Shown here piece by piece: positions 7,217 to 15,300 of a stretch of DNA of 64,000 nucleotides. The position numbers and the translations under genes were made by a program. The stretch comes from Cognatundibacterium curvum (GTDB lineage: Bacteria > Pseudomonadota > Gammaproteobacteria > Burkholderiales > Burkholderiaceae_D): contig NZ_JACOGD010000002.1 of NCBI RefSeq assembly GCF_014284235.1, forward strand, positions 62,001-126,000, given 5' to 3'. The notes beneath the pieces were generated by a model. It searched no databases, was not told where the DNA came from, and was given only the letters and a program-made list of their open reading frames with translations. Every line of letters starts with the position of its first letter. Within the stretch, counting starts at the first letter, position 1.

Positions 7217-8272
7217 CTATAAATTATCTTGAAGGCGTACTGTTTGCGGGGTCTTGCCTGTCCACGAATGGAACGCTCTGGCAAACGAGTTCGAGTCTTC
7301 AAAGCCCAACAGGAAAGAGATCTCAGCACTCGACATCTCTGTATTGCGCAGATAGTGTTGGGCAAGTGACTGTCGTAAATTGTCAAGCGTATGTTGAAAA
7401 CTGGTTCCCTCATCTTGAAGCCGACGCTGGAGCGTGCGTATGCTTACCGCTAGCTTGCGACTGACCGATTGTATGGACACCTCACCAGCGGGCATCGCTT
7501 CCAGCAATGCGCTGCGCACACGCTCCACCATACTTGCCGTCTTGTCCAGATCCGCCAATCTCTGGCGTAATGAGGGCTCAAAAAATAACCACATTTTGTG
7601 ATTTTCGGTCAGGAATGGCCGCGTCATATCCTCATTAGAAAATACCACAGTAGCTAGCGGAGCATCAGTGACAGCAATGCCGAAATAGTGTTGGTAAGCC
7701 ATTGTATGACGATGCGCATCAAGCGTGGAGGGCCAGCTTACGCGCAGGGGAAGTACATGGCTCCGTGTAGCCAACCGCACCAGCTGGACGAAAAACACTA
7801 GCTTAAATATCAGGAACACCTCTGGTGGCCGTTGAGTATGGTCCATGAAATCCATGGTGATCGTTGTATGAGCAAAGCTGCGGTCGATCTTGATGATCAT
7901 TGGCGCGATCAGCCTGACATATTTTGCAATCCGTTCGAGCGCGCTGGCGAGGTTTGCGCTGCATAGCGCGGCAAATAATTCGGGATCGAACCAGTCGGAC
8001 GACATGACCTTCGCTATTTGCAATGCAGTCGGTAGTTCCGAATCAATAGATGCAGCCTCTTCATCGATCGCAGTCCATAGCTTAAAAAAATTAACTGGAT
8101 CCAGACGAACGTTTTGGCGGGCAAATAAGTCCCCTGGCAGCTGCGCCCGTCGCAAAACCGGCGATGCTGAAATGCCGGCGTCCTGCATCAAAAGGCGCCA
8201 TCCTGGCCAGATTGCGTATTCAAATATCCGGCTTTGGCGGCTTACCGGTATATGGGTGGTTTTAGTATTCAC
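7217..8272 (-). CDS. AraC-family transcriptional regulator
   Basis: About 351 residues from a GTG at 8272; a TTG at 8314 is the alternative start. The first ~200 residues fit the arabinose-binding-like N-terminal domain of the OruR/ArgR group of AraC regulators. The C-terminal ~100 residues hold the two helix-turn-helix motifs (SIQSVSRKLAVSIRTLQRRL and EISFLLGFEDSNSFARAFHSWTGKTPQTVR). It is divergent from the SDR gene at 8497, and three copies of a likely operator sequence lie between them, so it probably controls the oxidoreductase cluster 8497-11859, and perhaps the monooxygenase. The inducer is unknown. Confidence 0.88.
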   Translation of the reverse strand: MNTKTTHIPVSRQSRIFEYAIWPGWRLLMQDAGISASPVLRRAQLPGDLFARQNVRLDPVNFFKLWTAIDEEAASIDSELPTALQIAKVMSSDWFDPELFAALCSANLASALERIAKYVRLIAPMIIKIDRSFAHTTITMDFMDHTQRPPEVFLIFKLVFFVQLVRLATRSHVLPLRVSWPSTLDAHRHTMAYQHYFGIAVTDAPLATVVFSNEDMTRPFLTENHKMWLFFEPSLRQRLADLDKTASMVERVRSALLEAMPAGEVSIQSVSRKLAVSIRTLQRRLQDEGTSFQHTLDNLRQSLAQHYLRNTEMSSAEISFLLGFEDSNSFARAFHSWTGKTPQTVRLQDNL

Positions 8273-8307
8273 AAGCGAAAGTGTAGCGGGCCAAATATGC
8301 CACTGCA

Positions 8308-8377
8308 ATAGCAAAACGCGCCAATTTCACTTTTTTCAATTGGCGTGTTCGGCAGCTAAATTGGCGTGTTCTGCTAG
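8308..8377. promoter_or_regulatory. Three AraC-type operator repeats
   Basis: CAATTGGCGTGTTCGGCAG (8337-8355) and AAATTGGCGTGTTCTGCTAG (8358-8377) are direct repeats about 21 bp apart. A third copy is inverted at 8308-8327 (minus strand AAATTGGCGCGTTTTGCTAT). Direct repeats of ~20 bp at about two helical turns are typical of AraC-family operators. They lie between the regulator and the divergent SDR operon, about 120 bp upstream of the SDR start. Confidence 0.6.
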
Positions 8378-8496
8378 TGATGGTAGCGTAAATTGTAGGC
8401 AAAGTATCGGTAACGGTAAGGGGGCAGATAAATTACTTGTCACCCCGTGTGTACCGAATCGCTGAGCAATTTCATTCAACAAATATGGGGTAACAC

Positions 8497-9303
8497 ATGA
8501 AAAAAACAGTCTTAATTACCGGCGCGTCGTCCGGCTTTGGTCTGATGCTTGCCAATAAACTCCATCGCGAGGGTTACACGGTAATAGGTACTTCCCGTCA
8601 GCCGGAAAAATATGCGCGCAACGTGCCGTTTAAGATGCTACGTCTCGATATTGATGATGACAACTCCATCAGGTCATTCACGCAAGAGCTATTCACGCAT
8701 ATACGCCACCTAGACGTCTTGATCAACAACGCCGGCTACATGGTCACGGGGATTGCAGAGGAAACGCCTGTCGAAGTTGGCCGCCAACAGTTTGAGACAA
8801 ACTTTTGGGGAACAGTGAAGGTCACCAATGCTTTGCTACCTTATTTTCGCAAACAGAAAAGTGGCCAAATTATTACCGTCAGTTCGATCGTCGGTCTGAT
8901 CGGTCCGCCGAATCTGTCCTATTACTCGGCATCAAAACATGCTGTGGAAGGCTATTTCAAGGCGCTGCGATTTGAGTTGAACGACTTTAACATCAAGGTC
9001 AGCATGGTGGAGCCGGTCTGGTTTAAGACCAAGCTTGCCGAAAATTCAGTCTTGTCGACAGGTAGCAATATCACGGACTACGACAACTATCGCAAACAGG
9101 TGCGTGCTGCCACCCAAAAAGGTATCGACGGGGCCGAAGCACCCGATGCAGTCATCTGCACCATCAGCAAGATCATAGAGACTAAAGAGCCGAAGTTCAG
9201 CAACCCAGTGGGAAAGATGACTGGAATGATTCTTTTCTTGCAGAACTATGCACCAAAAATGTTTGAGGGTTCGATTCTTAAGAGTGTGAAAACAGCAGCG
9301 TAA
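8497..9303 (+). CDS. Short-chain dehydrogenase/reductase
   Basis: A 268-residue classical SDR: TGASSGFG nucleotide-binding motif at 7-14, LINNAGYM, SSIVG with the catalytic Ser, and YYSASKHAVEG with the catalytic Tyr and Lys. These enzymes reduce or oxidise a carbonyl or hydroxyl with NAD(P)H in the cytosol; the substrate cannot be told. It is the first gene of a same-strand run with a SnoaL-like protein, a crotonase, a YCII protein and a second SDR, divergent from an AraC regulator. Confidence 0.9.
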   Translation: MKKTVLITGASSGFGLMLANKLHREGYTVIGTSRQPEKYARNVPFKMLRLDIDDDNSIRSFTQELFTHIRHLDVLINNAGYMVTGIAEETPVEVGRQQFETNFWGTVKVTNALLPYFRKQKSGQIITVSSIVGLIGPPNLSYYSASKHAVEGYFKALRFELNDFNIKVSMVEPVWFKTKLAENSVLSTGSNITDYDNYRKQVRAATQKGIDGAEAPDAVICTISKIIETKEPKFSNPVGKMTGMILFLQNYAPKMFEGSILKSVKTAA

Positions 9304-9373
9304 TTGCTGTGCGATTTTGCGGCGTAACTCGATGAACTGATGCCGCTGATAAACCAAATTTTAGGAGATTTAA

Positions 9374-9826
9374 ATGAGTATGCTTGATACGCATTCCTTC
9401 CAAAACATCCAGACGGGCATACCCCATCTGGCGGCCCAGAATGGACTAGCTGAATGGCACCGCATTGTTGCTTCCTCGGATTGGGACAGCCTCCCAGCCC
9501 TGTTGACAGAGAACGTTGTTTTTCGCAATCCGGCGGCGATTGAACCCTACCATGGCAAAGATACGATGGTCGCGATCTTGTCTGCAGTCTTTGATGTGAT
9601 GCAGGAATTTACCTACCTTCGGCATTTCGGTAGAGAGACCGGCTATGTAATGGAGTTTAGTGCCCGCGTCGGTGCTGAAATCGTGTTCGGAGTTGACCTG
9701 GTTGAATTCAATCAGGAAGGAAAGATCAGCGATTTCATGGTCATGATGCGACCTGCCAGCACTGTGCTGGTCTTGGCCGCTGAGGCGGGAAAACGTCTTG
9801 CGGCAAGTCATACCCCAACGGCGTAA
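9374..9826 (+). CDS. SnoaL/NTF2-like protein
   Basis: A 150-residue protein with the cone-shaped NTF2-like pattern: an N-terminal helix pair (GLAEWHRIVASSDWDSLPALL), then VVFRNPAAIEPYHGKD, then beta strands ending in DLVEFNQEGKISDFMVMMRP. Such proteins are small cyclases, isomerases or ligand binders. An AGGAG ribosome site precedes the start. It lies between an SDR and a crotonase, so a role in the same pathway is likely. Confidence 0.8.
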   Translation: MSMLDTHSFQNIQTGIPHLAAQNGLAEWHRIVASSDWDSLPALLTENVVFRNPAAIEPYHGKDTMVAILSAVFDVMQEFTYLRHFGRETGYVMEFSARVGAEIVFGVDLVEFNQEGKISDFMVMMRPASTVLVLAAEAGKRLAASHTPTA

Positions 9827-9867
9827 CGGGCGCCACAACGAACTCACAACATTCAACGAAAGTATTT

Positions 9868-10834
9868 ATGAACCAGATTAAACTGATTGCAGCGGTGATC
9901 TTTTCCGGCGTACTGTCGCTCAACGCCGTCTATGCACAAGAGACTAAGCAAGCTACGACCTCAACTCCGACAGCTACACCGACTCAGGCTCACAGCACGA
10001 TCCGTGTTGAGCGCCTGTCGGCGTCGATTGCCCAAGTACATTTTTTTAATGCCCCTATCAATTTCATTGTTCCTGAAACCATCGCTGCCTTGAATGACGC
10101 CGTGAAGGCATTAAGTAAGGACGAGCAGATCAAGGTAGTGATCTTCGTCAGCGATATGAACGGCTATTTTTTCAACCATTTTGACACCAACCAGTTTCCT
10201 GCCTTCCTTGGACAGAGTGGTACCGATAACCGGCCGTTGTGGGTTGAACTTATTACTAATCTGTCAAACGCATCATTTGTCACTATTGCCTCAATTCGTG
10301 GGCGGACACAGGGTGGTGGGAATGAACTGACGTTGGCGTTCGACTTGCGTTACGCCAGCAAGGAGAACGCCATCTTCGATCAGCCTGAAGTCGGCATCGG
10401 CTTGTTCCCCGGCGGTGGCGGCACTGACATGTTGACGCGTCTTACCGGCCGTGATCGCGCCTTGGAAGCATTTTTGAGCAGCGATGATTATAGCGCCGAG
10501 CTGGCGGAGAAGTACGGTTGGGTCACTCGTGTACTGCCTGATGCTCAACTCGATGGCTTTGTCGAACGGATGGCCCGTCGCCTCTCCTCGTTCGACAAGG
10601 CCGCACTTGTCACAACCAAGCAGCGCATCAATGAGACGGTATTCCCTAAAGAAGCTGAGCGTATGGTTTCGTACAGCGCGTTTACGAAATCTCTTTCCTG
10701 GCCTGCAGCAGCGCTTGCCTGTCTTTGGCAAGATGTACCAAAACGTCGGACTTGAGAAAGTGGAAAGTAATATGGGCTATTACATTGGCGAAGGCAATAA
10801 GCAGTTGCAAATGAATGAAAAGGCAAAAAAATGA
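9868..10834 (+). pseudogene. Enoyl-CoA hydratase/isomerase family protein, frameshifted near the 3' end
   Basis: The first frame (9868-10755) has a crotonase fold: SIRGRTQGGGNELTLAFDLRYA for the oxyanion hole, then EVGIGLFPGGGGTDMLTRLTGR. Unusually it starts with a Sec-type signal peptide (MNQIKLIAAVIFSGVLSLNA-VYAQ). Crotonases normally act on CoA esters in the cytosol. Near 10690-10710 the family-like sequence passes into the next frame (QQRLPVFGKMYQNVGLEKVE...) and ends at 10834, where the stop overlaps the start of the YCII gene (ATGA). The natural product is thus probably ~321 residues, and a one-base insertion or a sequencing error splits it. Without correction the product is 295 residues with an altered tail. 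Confidence 0.75.
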
Positions 10835-11127
10835 AATATTACCTGTGCAAATTCGTACCCCCGCGTGCTGATTTCCTTACCACGATGTCGGCAGATGAAC
10901 TCACGTGGATGGGGCAACACGGTGTTTTTCTCAATGACCTGCTCGCAAAAAACGTGATCGTCGCACATGGTCCAGTGATCGACGAAAACGGTGGTTACGG
11001 TGTCTCGCTATACCAGATCGCAGATCAAGAAGACATCACGTCTTTTACTTCGCAAGATCCAATCGTCAAAAATGGCGTGGGTCATTATGAACACTACGTG
11101 ATGCTGCATCTTGCATCGCGTCCCTAA
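10831..11127 (+). CDS. YCII-related protein
   Basis: A 98-residue protein with the YCII (dimeric alpha-beta barrel) pattern: KYYLCKFVPPRADF, then MGQHGVFLNDLLAKNVIVAHGPVIDENGGYGVSLYQI and a His-rich end (GHYEHYVMLHL). Family members include chloromuconolactone-dehalogenase-like enzymes and many of unknown role. Its ATG overlaps the stop of the crotonase frame, which indicates translational coupling. Confidence 0.8.
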   Translation: MKYYLCKFVPPRADFLTTMSADELTWMGQHGVFLNDLLAKNVIVAHGPVIDENGGYGVSLYQIADQEDITSFTSQDPIVKNGVGHYEHYVMLHLASRP

Positions 11128-11151
11128 ACCCTCTTTCGAAAGATCACTAAA

Positions 11152-11859
11152 TTGAAAATTCAAGGCTCTATCGCGCTCGTCACGGGTGCTAATCGTGGCT
11201 TGGGTGCTGCGTTCGTCCGCGCGCTACTGGCTGCCGGCGCTGCTAAGGTCTATGCCGCCGCCCGTAACCCTTCGAACATTGTGGAAGCTGGTGCGGTGCC
11301 GGTGCTGCTCGATGTCACCCGCCCTGATCAGATTGACTCGCTTGTAAGCGAATTGGGTGATGTTAATCTACTGATTAACAACGCTGGTATCGGTGGTTCG
11401 GGCTCTGTGCTGGCAGCTACCTCTGTCGACGCATTGCGTCAACAATTTGAGGTCAACGCAGTTGCGCCTTTGCGTATGGCGCAGGCATTCGCGCCGACCC
11501 TGGCCGCGAGCAGTGAGAGCGCCATCATCAATGTGATTTCGGCGCTCAGTTGGGCCACCCTACCAGGTGTGACCGGTACGTACAGCGCATCTAAGTCGGC
11601 AGCGTGGGCATTGAGTAATGCGATGCGGCAGGAATTGAAGGCACAGGGGACGGAGGTACTATCGCTTCATGTTGCATTCATGGATACCGATATGGCACGC
11701 GGAGTCCCAGGAGAAAAAGCATCGCCTGATGAAGTTGCGCAAATGGCGCTCGCAGCACTGGAAGCGGAACAATCCGAGCTCCTGGCTGATGACGTAACCC
11801 GCAACGTACACGCTGGTCTTACAGCTCTGCCACCGCTTTATCTGGGTATGCTCGGCTGA
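11152..11859 (+). CDS. Short-chain dehydrogenase/reductase (second)
   Basis: A 235-residue SDR with TGANRGLG near residue 14, LINNAGIGGSG, VISALSWA and YSASKSAAWA. The start codon is TTG at 11152, 24 bp after the YCII stop; no in-frame ATG gives the complete Rossmann motif. It resembles the SDR at 8497 only at family level. It is the last gene of the AraC-linked run. Confidence 0.88.
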   Translation: MKIQGSIALVTGANRGLGAAFVRALLAAGAAKVYAAARNPSNIVEAGAVPVLLDVTRPDQIDSLVSELGDVNLLINNAGIGGSGSVLAATSVDALRQQFEVNAVAPLRMAQAFAPTLAASSESAIINVISALSWATLPGVTGTYSASKSAAWALSNAMRQELKAQGTEVLSLHVAFMDTDMARGVPGEKASPDEVAQMALAALEAEQSELLADDVTRNVHAGLTALPPLYLGMLG

Positions 11860-11917
11860 TATGGCTCGAGCGGCCGACTCACCTAAGGCATGCTTTCCTG
11901 AAAATTGGGAAATAGTC

Positions 11918-12080
11918 ATGCCATTATTTAGCCCAGAAGTGAGGGCGTTACTGAATCCGTTCCCTAAGAAACCTCATTTAGTATTTCAAGTTGTCAACAT
12001 GCAGCTTGCGAATATCCTTTGAAAAAAATGAGTCTTTCGTTGTTTGGAAATGCGCGAGGTGGTTACGTCAAAGATTTCTA
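11918..12080 (+). pseudogene. TnsD/TniQ N-terminal remnant (third copy)
   Basis: ATGCCATTATTTAGCCCAGA starts a sequence very close to the start of the copy at 6460 (MPLFSPEVRALLNP, later MSLSLFGNARGGYVKDF). Frameshifts and a stop lie between these pieces. Only about 50 codons are recognisable. It lies inside the cargo, between the second SDR and the monooxygenase. The following stretch 12081-12341 holds no gene I can support. Confidence 0.6.
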
Positions 12081-12341
12081 GACCTATGATAAAATTCCTC
12101 CAGTCGAAAAAGGTGGACCGGCGTGGTGAGCCCCGGTCAACGTTCCATCAGGAACGTCAAAATGCGTTCAGGAATATGCTGAATGACCACGACGAGAGCG
12201 GACGTGCGCCGATTTCTCGTGGAGCCTTTGTCGAAAGCTGAGCAGCACTCTTGTGCCGTTCGGCAAATCCCTCCTCGTACTTTGCACACGTCCTACATCT
12301 GTTCATCGTCAATTCATTGACCTAAGCACAAAGGACGTATC

Positions 12342-13892
12342 ATGTTACATACCCCTGTTCTCATCATCGGCGGAAGCCTCGTTGGCCTCTCGGCATCTCT
12401 TTTTCTTGCTTGGCGTGGCGTACCCCATATCCTTGTGGAAAAACACATTGGCAGTTCTACTCATCCGCGCGCCATGGGTTACACCGAAACCACGCTGGAG
12501 CACTATCGCATGGTTGGTATTGCCAACCGCATTCCTCAGACACCTCCTGAATTCCGTCTGCGCCGTGTCACGGTAACAAATCTTGCTGGTAAGTGGTTAA
12601 GCGAGCATGCTTGGACACCTGGCGAAGCCGATAAATATAATTCGGGGCTGTCGCCGAATACAGGTGCGGCCATTGCGCAAGACAAACTGGAGCAAATACT
12701 ACGTAAGGCGGCTTTAGAGTTGGGTGCGGAGCTGCGCCTAGGCACCGAGTTAGTGCATTTCGAAGATCGTGAGGATGAAATTGTTGTACAGTTGCGAGAT
12801 CGGAATAACGGGCAGGAATACACTATCTCTGCTGATTACCTCATTGCTACAGATGGTGCCGACAGCCCTGTTCGCGAGCACCTAGGTATTGCTCGTGAAG
12901 GTGTAGGGCATGTCCGAACGGTTCGTAGCGTGCTTTTTACATGTCCTGAGGCTGATCAATACCTTGCGCGCGGCGCCCAACAGTTTGAAATCGAACAGGA
13001 AAATTTCCGCGCTTTCCTGACAACCTACAACGATAGTCGCTGGCTGTTGATGTTCGTTGACGATAACGAGCGCGGCGAGGATGAATTGCGTGCTGCGATT
13101 CGCCAAGCCTTGGGTCGCGACATGGCATTTGACATCATCACTACCGGGCGCTGGGAAATGGCTGGTCGCATTGCCACGCAGTACAAAAAAGGACGTGTAT
13201 TTCTCGCCGGAGACGCTGCGCATCAGCTTCCCCCAACCCGAGGTGGTTTTGGTGCAAACACCGGCATTGATGATGTGTGGAATTTAGCGTGGAAGTTGCA
13301 ACGCGTACTGGATGGTACTTCCGATGCATTGCTACTCGACACCTACGATACCGAACGACGCCCGATCGGTTGGCTTCGCCATCAACAGACCTTTTCCCGG
13401 CCAGATTATGCCAAATGGGTGGATTCTGGCTTCAAAGCCGATCCACTTTTCAGAAATGACGCAATGGAACTGGGCCAACTGGTGCGATCTTCCGCAGTCA
13501 TCGGAGCCGGACCAGAACTTCCTGCCGCGGCATCGCCAATTGAATGGGCAGGACAGCCAGGGACGCGAGCTCCGCATGTTTGGCTAACAAACACGGCTGG
13601 CGAGCGAATTTCTAGTCTGGACCTGCTTGGACTTGAGTTCGTTTTGCTCGCAGAGGCACCAGCTTGGCGAGAGGCGGGTGATGCATTGAAGCTAAAACTG
13701 ATTCTTATCGGGCAGGACGTACATTTTGCGGATACTGAAACGTTCTCAGCGAAATTCGGCATCCCGCCATACGGTGCTGTATTGGTTCGCCCCGATGGCA
13801 TCATTGCATGGCGCAGCAACAATGCTGCCCAAGCTGGTGGTGCTAATGAGTTGAAGCTGGCGTTAACTCAGGTCGCAGCATCCGCATGCTAA
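12342..13892 (+). CDS. FAD-dependent aromatic/polyketide monooxygenase
   Basis: A 516-residue flavoprotein hydroxylase of the PheA/TfdB/MhpA type. It has GGSLVGLSAS (FAD ADP-binding, residues 9-18), HPRAMGYTETTLE, ATDGADSPVREHLGI (the DG motif), and FLAGDAAHQLPPTRGGFGANTGIDDVWNLAWKL (the GD motif with the ribityl contact). The C-terminal ~120 residues fit the thioredoxin-like tail of this group. It uses NAD(P)H and O2 to hydroxylate an aromatic ring or a similar substrate. An AAGGA ribosome site precedes the ATG. A degraded tniQ separates it from the SDR cluster, but a shared pathway is possible. Confidence 0.9.
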   Translation: MLHTPVLIIGGSLVGLSASLFLAWRGVPHILVEKHIGSSTHPRAMGYTETTLEHYRMVGIANRIPQTPPEFRLRRVTVTNLAGKWLSEHAWTPGEADKYNSGLSPNTGAAIAQDKLEQILRKAALELGAELRLGTELVHFEDREDEIVVQLRDRNNGQEYTISADYLIATDGADSPVREHLGIAREGVGHVRTVRSVLFTCPEADQYLARGAQQFEIEQENFRAFLTTYNDSRWLLMFVDDNERGEDELRAAIRQALGRDMAFDIITTGRWEMAGRIATQYKKGRVFLAGDAAHQLPPTRGGFGANTGIDDVWNLAWKLQRVLDGTSDALLLDTYDTERRPIGWLRHQQTFSRPDYAKWVDSGFKADPLFRNDAMELGQLVRSSAVIGAGPELPAAASPIEWAGQPGTRAPHVWLTNTAGERISSLDLLGLEFVLLAEAPAWREAGDALKLKLILIGQDVHFADTETFSAKFGIPPYGAVLVRPDGIIAWRSNNAAQAGGANELKLALTQVAASAC

Positions 13893-13937
13893 TTGGGTTT
13901 CCGAAAAAAAGGCTTCAAACTTGATTGGGCATTTTCT

Positions 13938-14010
13938 TCCCTTAGGGGAGTAGCAACTCCTCGGATGATATGGGCTGATCTAAGGTTTGTTGCATGACGC
14001 CCGGCATCCA
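13938..14010 (+). ncRNA. Possible orphan fragment of a yybP-ykoY (Mn) riboswitch
   Basis: CCCTTAGGGGAGTAGCAACTCC is the characteristic 5' part of yybP-ykoY leaders (TTAGGGGAGTAGC). The expected 3' part is not convincing, and no MntP- or TerC-like gene follows. The rest of 13893-14254 shows no ORF or other motif. This may be chance or a truncated leader. Confidence 0.2.
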
Positions 14011-14254
14011 AAACAAATATTTAATTTTCGTTTACGGCTGCCACATCGCTACCATTTATCCTCTTAGCTTTGTGGCAGTCATCTCTTTCTGGCTCGTGAA
14101 AGCTAAAGCCATAACTTTCAATTTCCCAAAAAAATGGCATATCTCGCTTGAACAGTAGACCATGATTTAATGCGGATTAGATTCAGCGGAAAGATAACGT
14201 TTTTCTTCAATATGATAGCTCTTGTTGATCGTTAATCCCTTACAAAATTTATCT

Positions 14255-14397
14255 CGACTAACTTTATTTGACGGTTATTTTTTAAGGCATATTTCAAACT
14301 ATTTTCGACCAACTTTGATATCAAATTGGTTGCAAAAAAAATCAAGAGCTTAGCTTTGATGAGTTCGACCAACTTTATTTGCTTTAGTCATTTTTGA
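14255..14397 (-). mobile_element. Tn7-like distal end with three transposase sites (copy B)
   Basis: CGACTAACTTTATTTG (14255), CGACCAACTTTGAT (14306) and CGACCAACTTTATTTG (14366) are spaced 51 and 60 bp, mirroring the set at 6228. The two outermost sites share the flank TTTATTTGCnnTAGTCA, which points to homologous transposon ends. It abuts the next glmS-proximal-type end at 14398. Confidence 0.55.
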
Positions 14398-14444
14398 TGT
14401 TCCCGATAATTAAAGTCGTAAACTGCTTATTAAAGTCGTCAACT
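14398..14444 (+). mobile_element. Tn7-like glmS-proximal end (second copy, two repeats)
   Basis: TGTTCCCGATAATTAAAGTC with two ATTAAAGTCGTnAACT units 20 bp apart is a near-copy of 1150-1216 minus one unit. Identity with the first copy continues through the hairpin and GGGCATTTTTGCATTT (to 14502), then stops. It is likely the relic of a third, older element pushed away from glmS. Confidence 0.65.
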
Positions 14445-14462
14445 AAAAATCTTCAAAAAAAT

Positions 14463-14496
14463 GCCCAAACCTGGATGATCAGGCCTGGGCATTTTT
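14463..14496 (+). terminator. Hairpin with T-run (copy of 1235-1268)
   Basis: GCCCAAACCTGG pairs with TCAGGCCTGGGC around ATGA, followed by ATTTTT. Confidence 0.6.
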
Positions 14497-14521
14497 GCAT
14501 TTAAACGTGAGCACAATCGAG

Positions 14522-14559
14522 CTCTTGATTTATCGTAGCCTCGCTGTAGAGGATTTGGG
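14522..14559. repeat. Direct repeat, partner at 6364
   Basis: CTCTTGATTTATCGTA, CCTCGCTGTAGAG and GATTTGGG match 6364-6401 with a few changes. A perfect 7-bp hairpin (CTTGGGA CCGA TCCCAAG) follows at 14578-14595. Confidence 0.6.
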
Positions 14560-14696
14560 ATAACCCCACAGCGCAGACTTGGGACCGATCCCAAGCAAGC
14601 TTATGAAAACGCCTATGCACTCACTTTAGGTTGATGCCATTGCTGAAAAGAATAGGTTTGCGCTGTTGTTTTGGCACAAACCAAGCACCTATGATT

Positions 14697-15290
14697 TTAT
14701 TTTCTGAGTTCTGGTGTTTCTAGCAAGACTTTCTGCAGCTTCTGTAGTAGATCCTCGGTAGAGCGGCGTGCGCTTAAAGAGTGATCTCGCTTAAATTCGT
14801 CGAACTCCGCAGCACCATCACCTACTACTTTTTTCTCAACGATCAATTGACCATTTTTATCTGTAACTTTACAGGTTAGCTCAGTTGTGAACTTTGTTGG
14901 TGGCCAGGTTAATGGGCTGGGTGATGACGAGTTTGTCAGAATGATAGGCGTAAAAATAAGTGAAATATCGTATTTTGTAATCAGCTCTTTCTCTTGCGGA
15001 GATTTCAGGCGGTTCACATCCTTAAATACGTTTGACAATACTTTATAAAAGCCAGGCTCAATGTCCTGATAAGGTGAATACTTTACTTTGTCACCACCAC
15101 CACCTGGAGTTGTTACTTCAGCATTGAGTGAAGCCGGATCGATGTAGTATCCAACGCTTTTATCAATTTTCTGACTTGTTTGTACTGCAGATATTTTGTC
15201 GAGATCAGATTTCAGGGTAATCGGATGTGCACAGGCTGCCATTAATACTGGTACGGCTAACACAGTCGCTATTTTTAGTATGCGAAACAT
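14697..15290 (-). CDS. Putative lipoprotein
   Basis: A 197-residue product with a lipoprotein signal peptide (lipobox LMAAC at about residue 19) followed by AHPITLKSDLDK. The mature part is hydrophilic, with a Gly cluster (TPGGGGDKVKY) and beta-rich segments (KYDISLIFTPIILTN, KFTTELTCKVTDKNG). No family is recognised. It is 10 bp downstream of another lipoprotein gene on the same strand; both are AT-rich, which suggests acquired DNA. Confidence 0.65.
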   Translation of the reverse strand: MFRILKIATVLAVPVLMAACAHPITLKSDLDKISAVQTSQKIDKSVGYYIDPASLNAEVTTPGGGGDKVKYSPYQDIEPGFYKVLSNVFKDVNRLKSPQEKELITKYDISLIFTPIILTNSSSPSPLTWPPTKFTTELTCKVTDKNGQLIVEKKVVGDGAAEFDEFKRDHSLSARRSTEDLLQKLQKVLLETPELRK

Positions 15291-15300
15291 AATTAGTTAG

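Noticed and set aside
10484-10834. A separate 116-residue gene downstream of the crotonase
   Set aside because: Only its last ~45 residues look protein-like, and these continue the crotonase family; a frameshift explains it better than a second gene.
12044-12241. A 65-residue ORF starting in the third tniQ remnant
   Set aside because: Its first residues are an out-of-frame reading of the remnant and the rest matches no pattern; kept only as part of the gene-poor gap.
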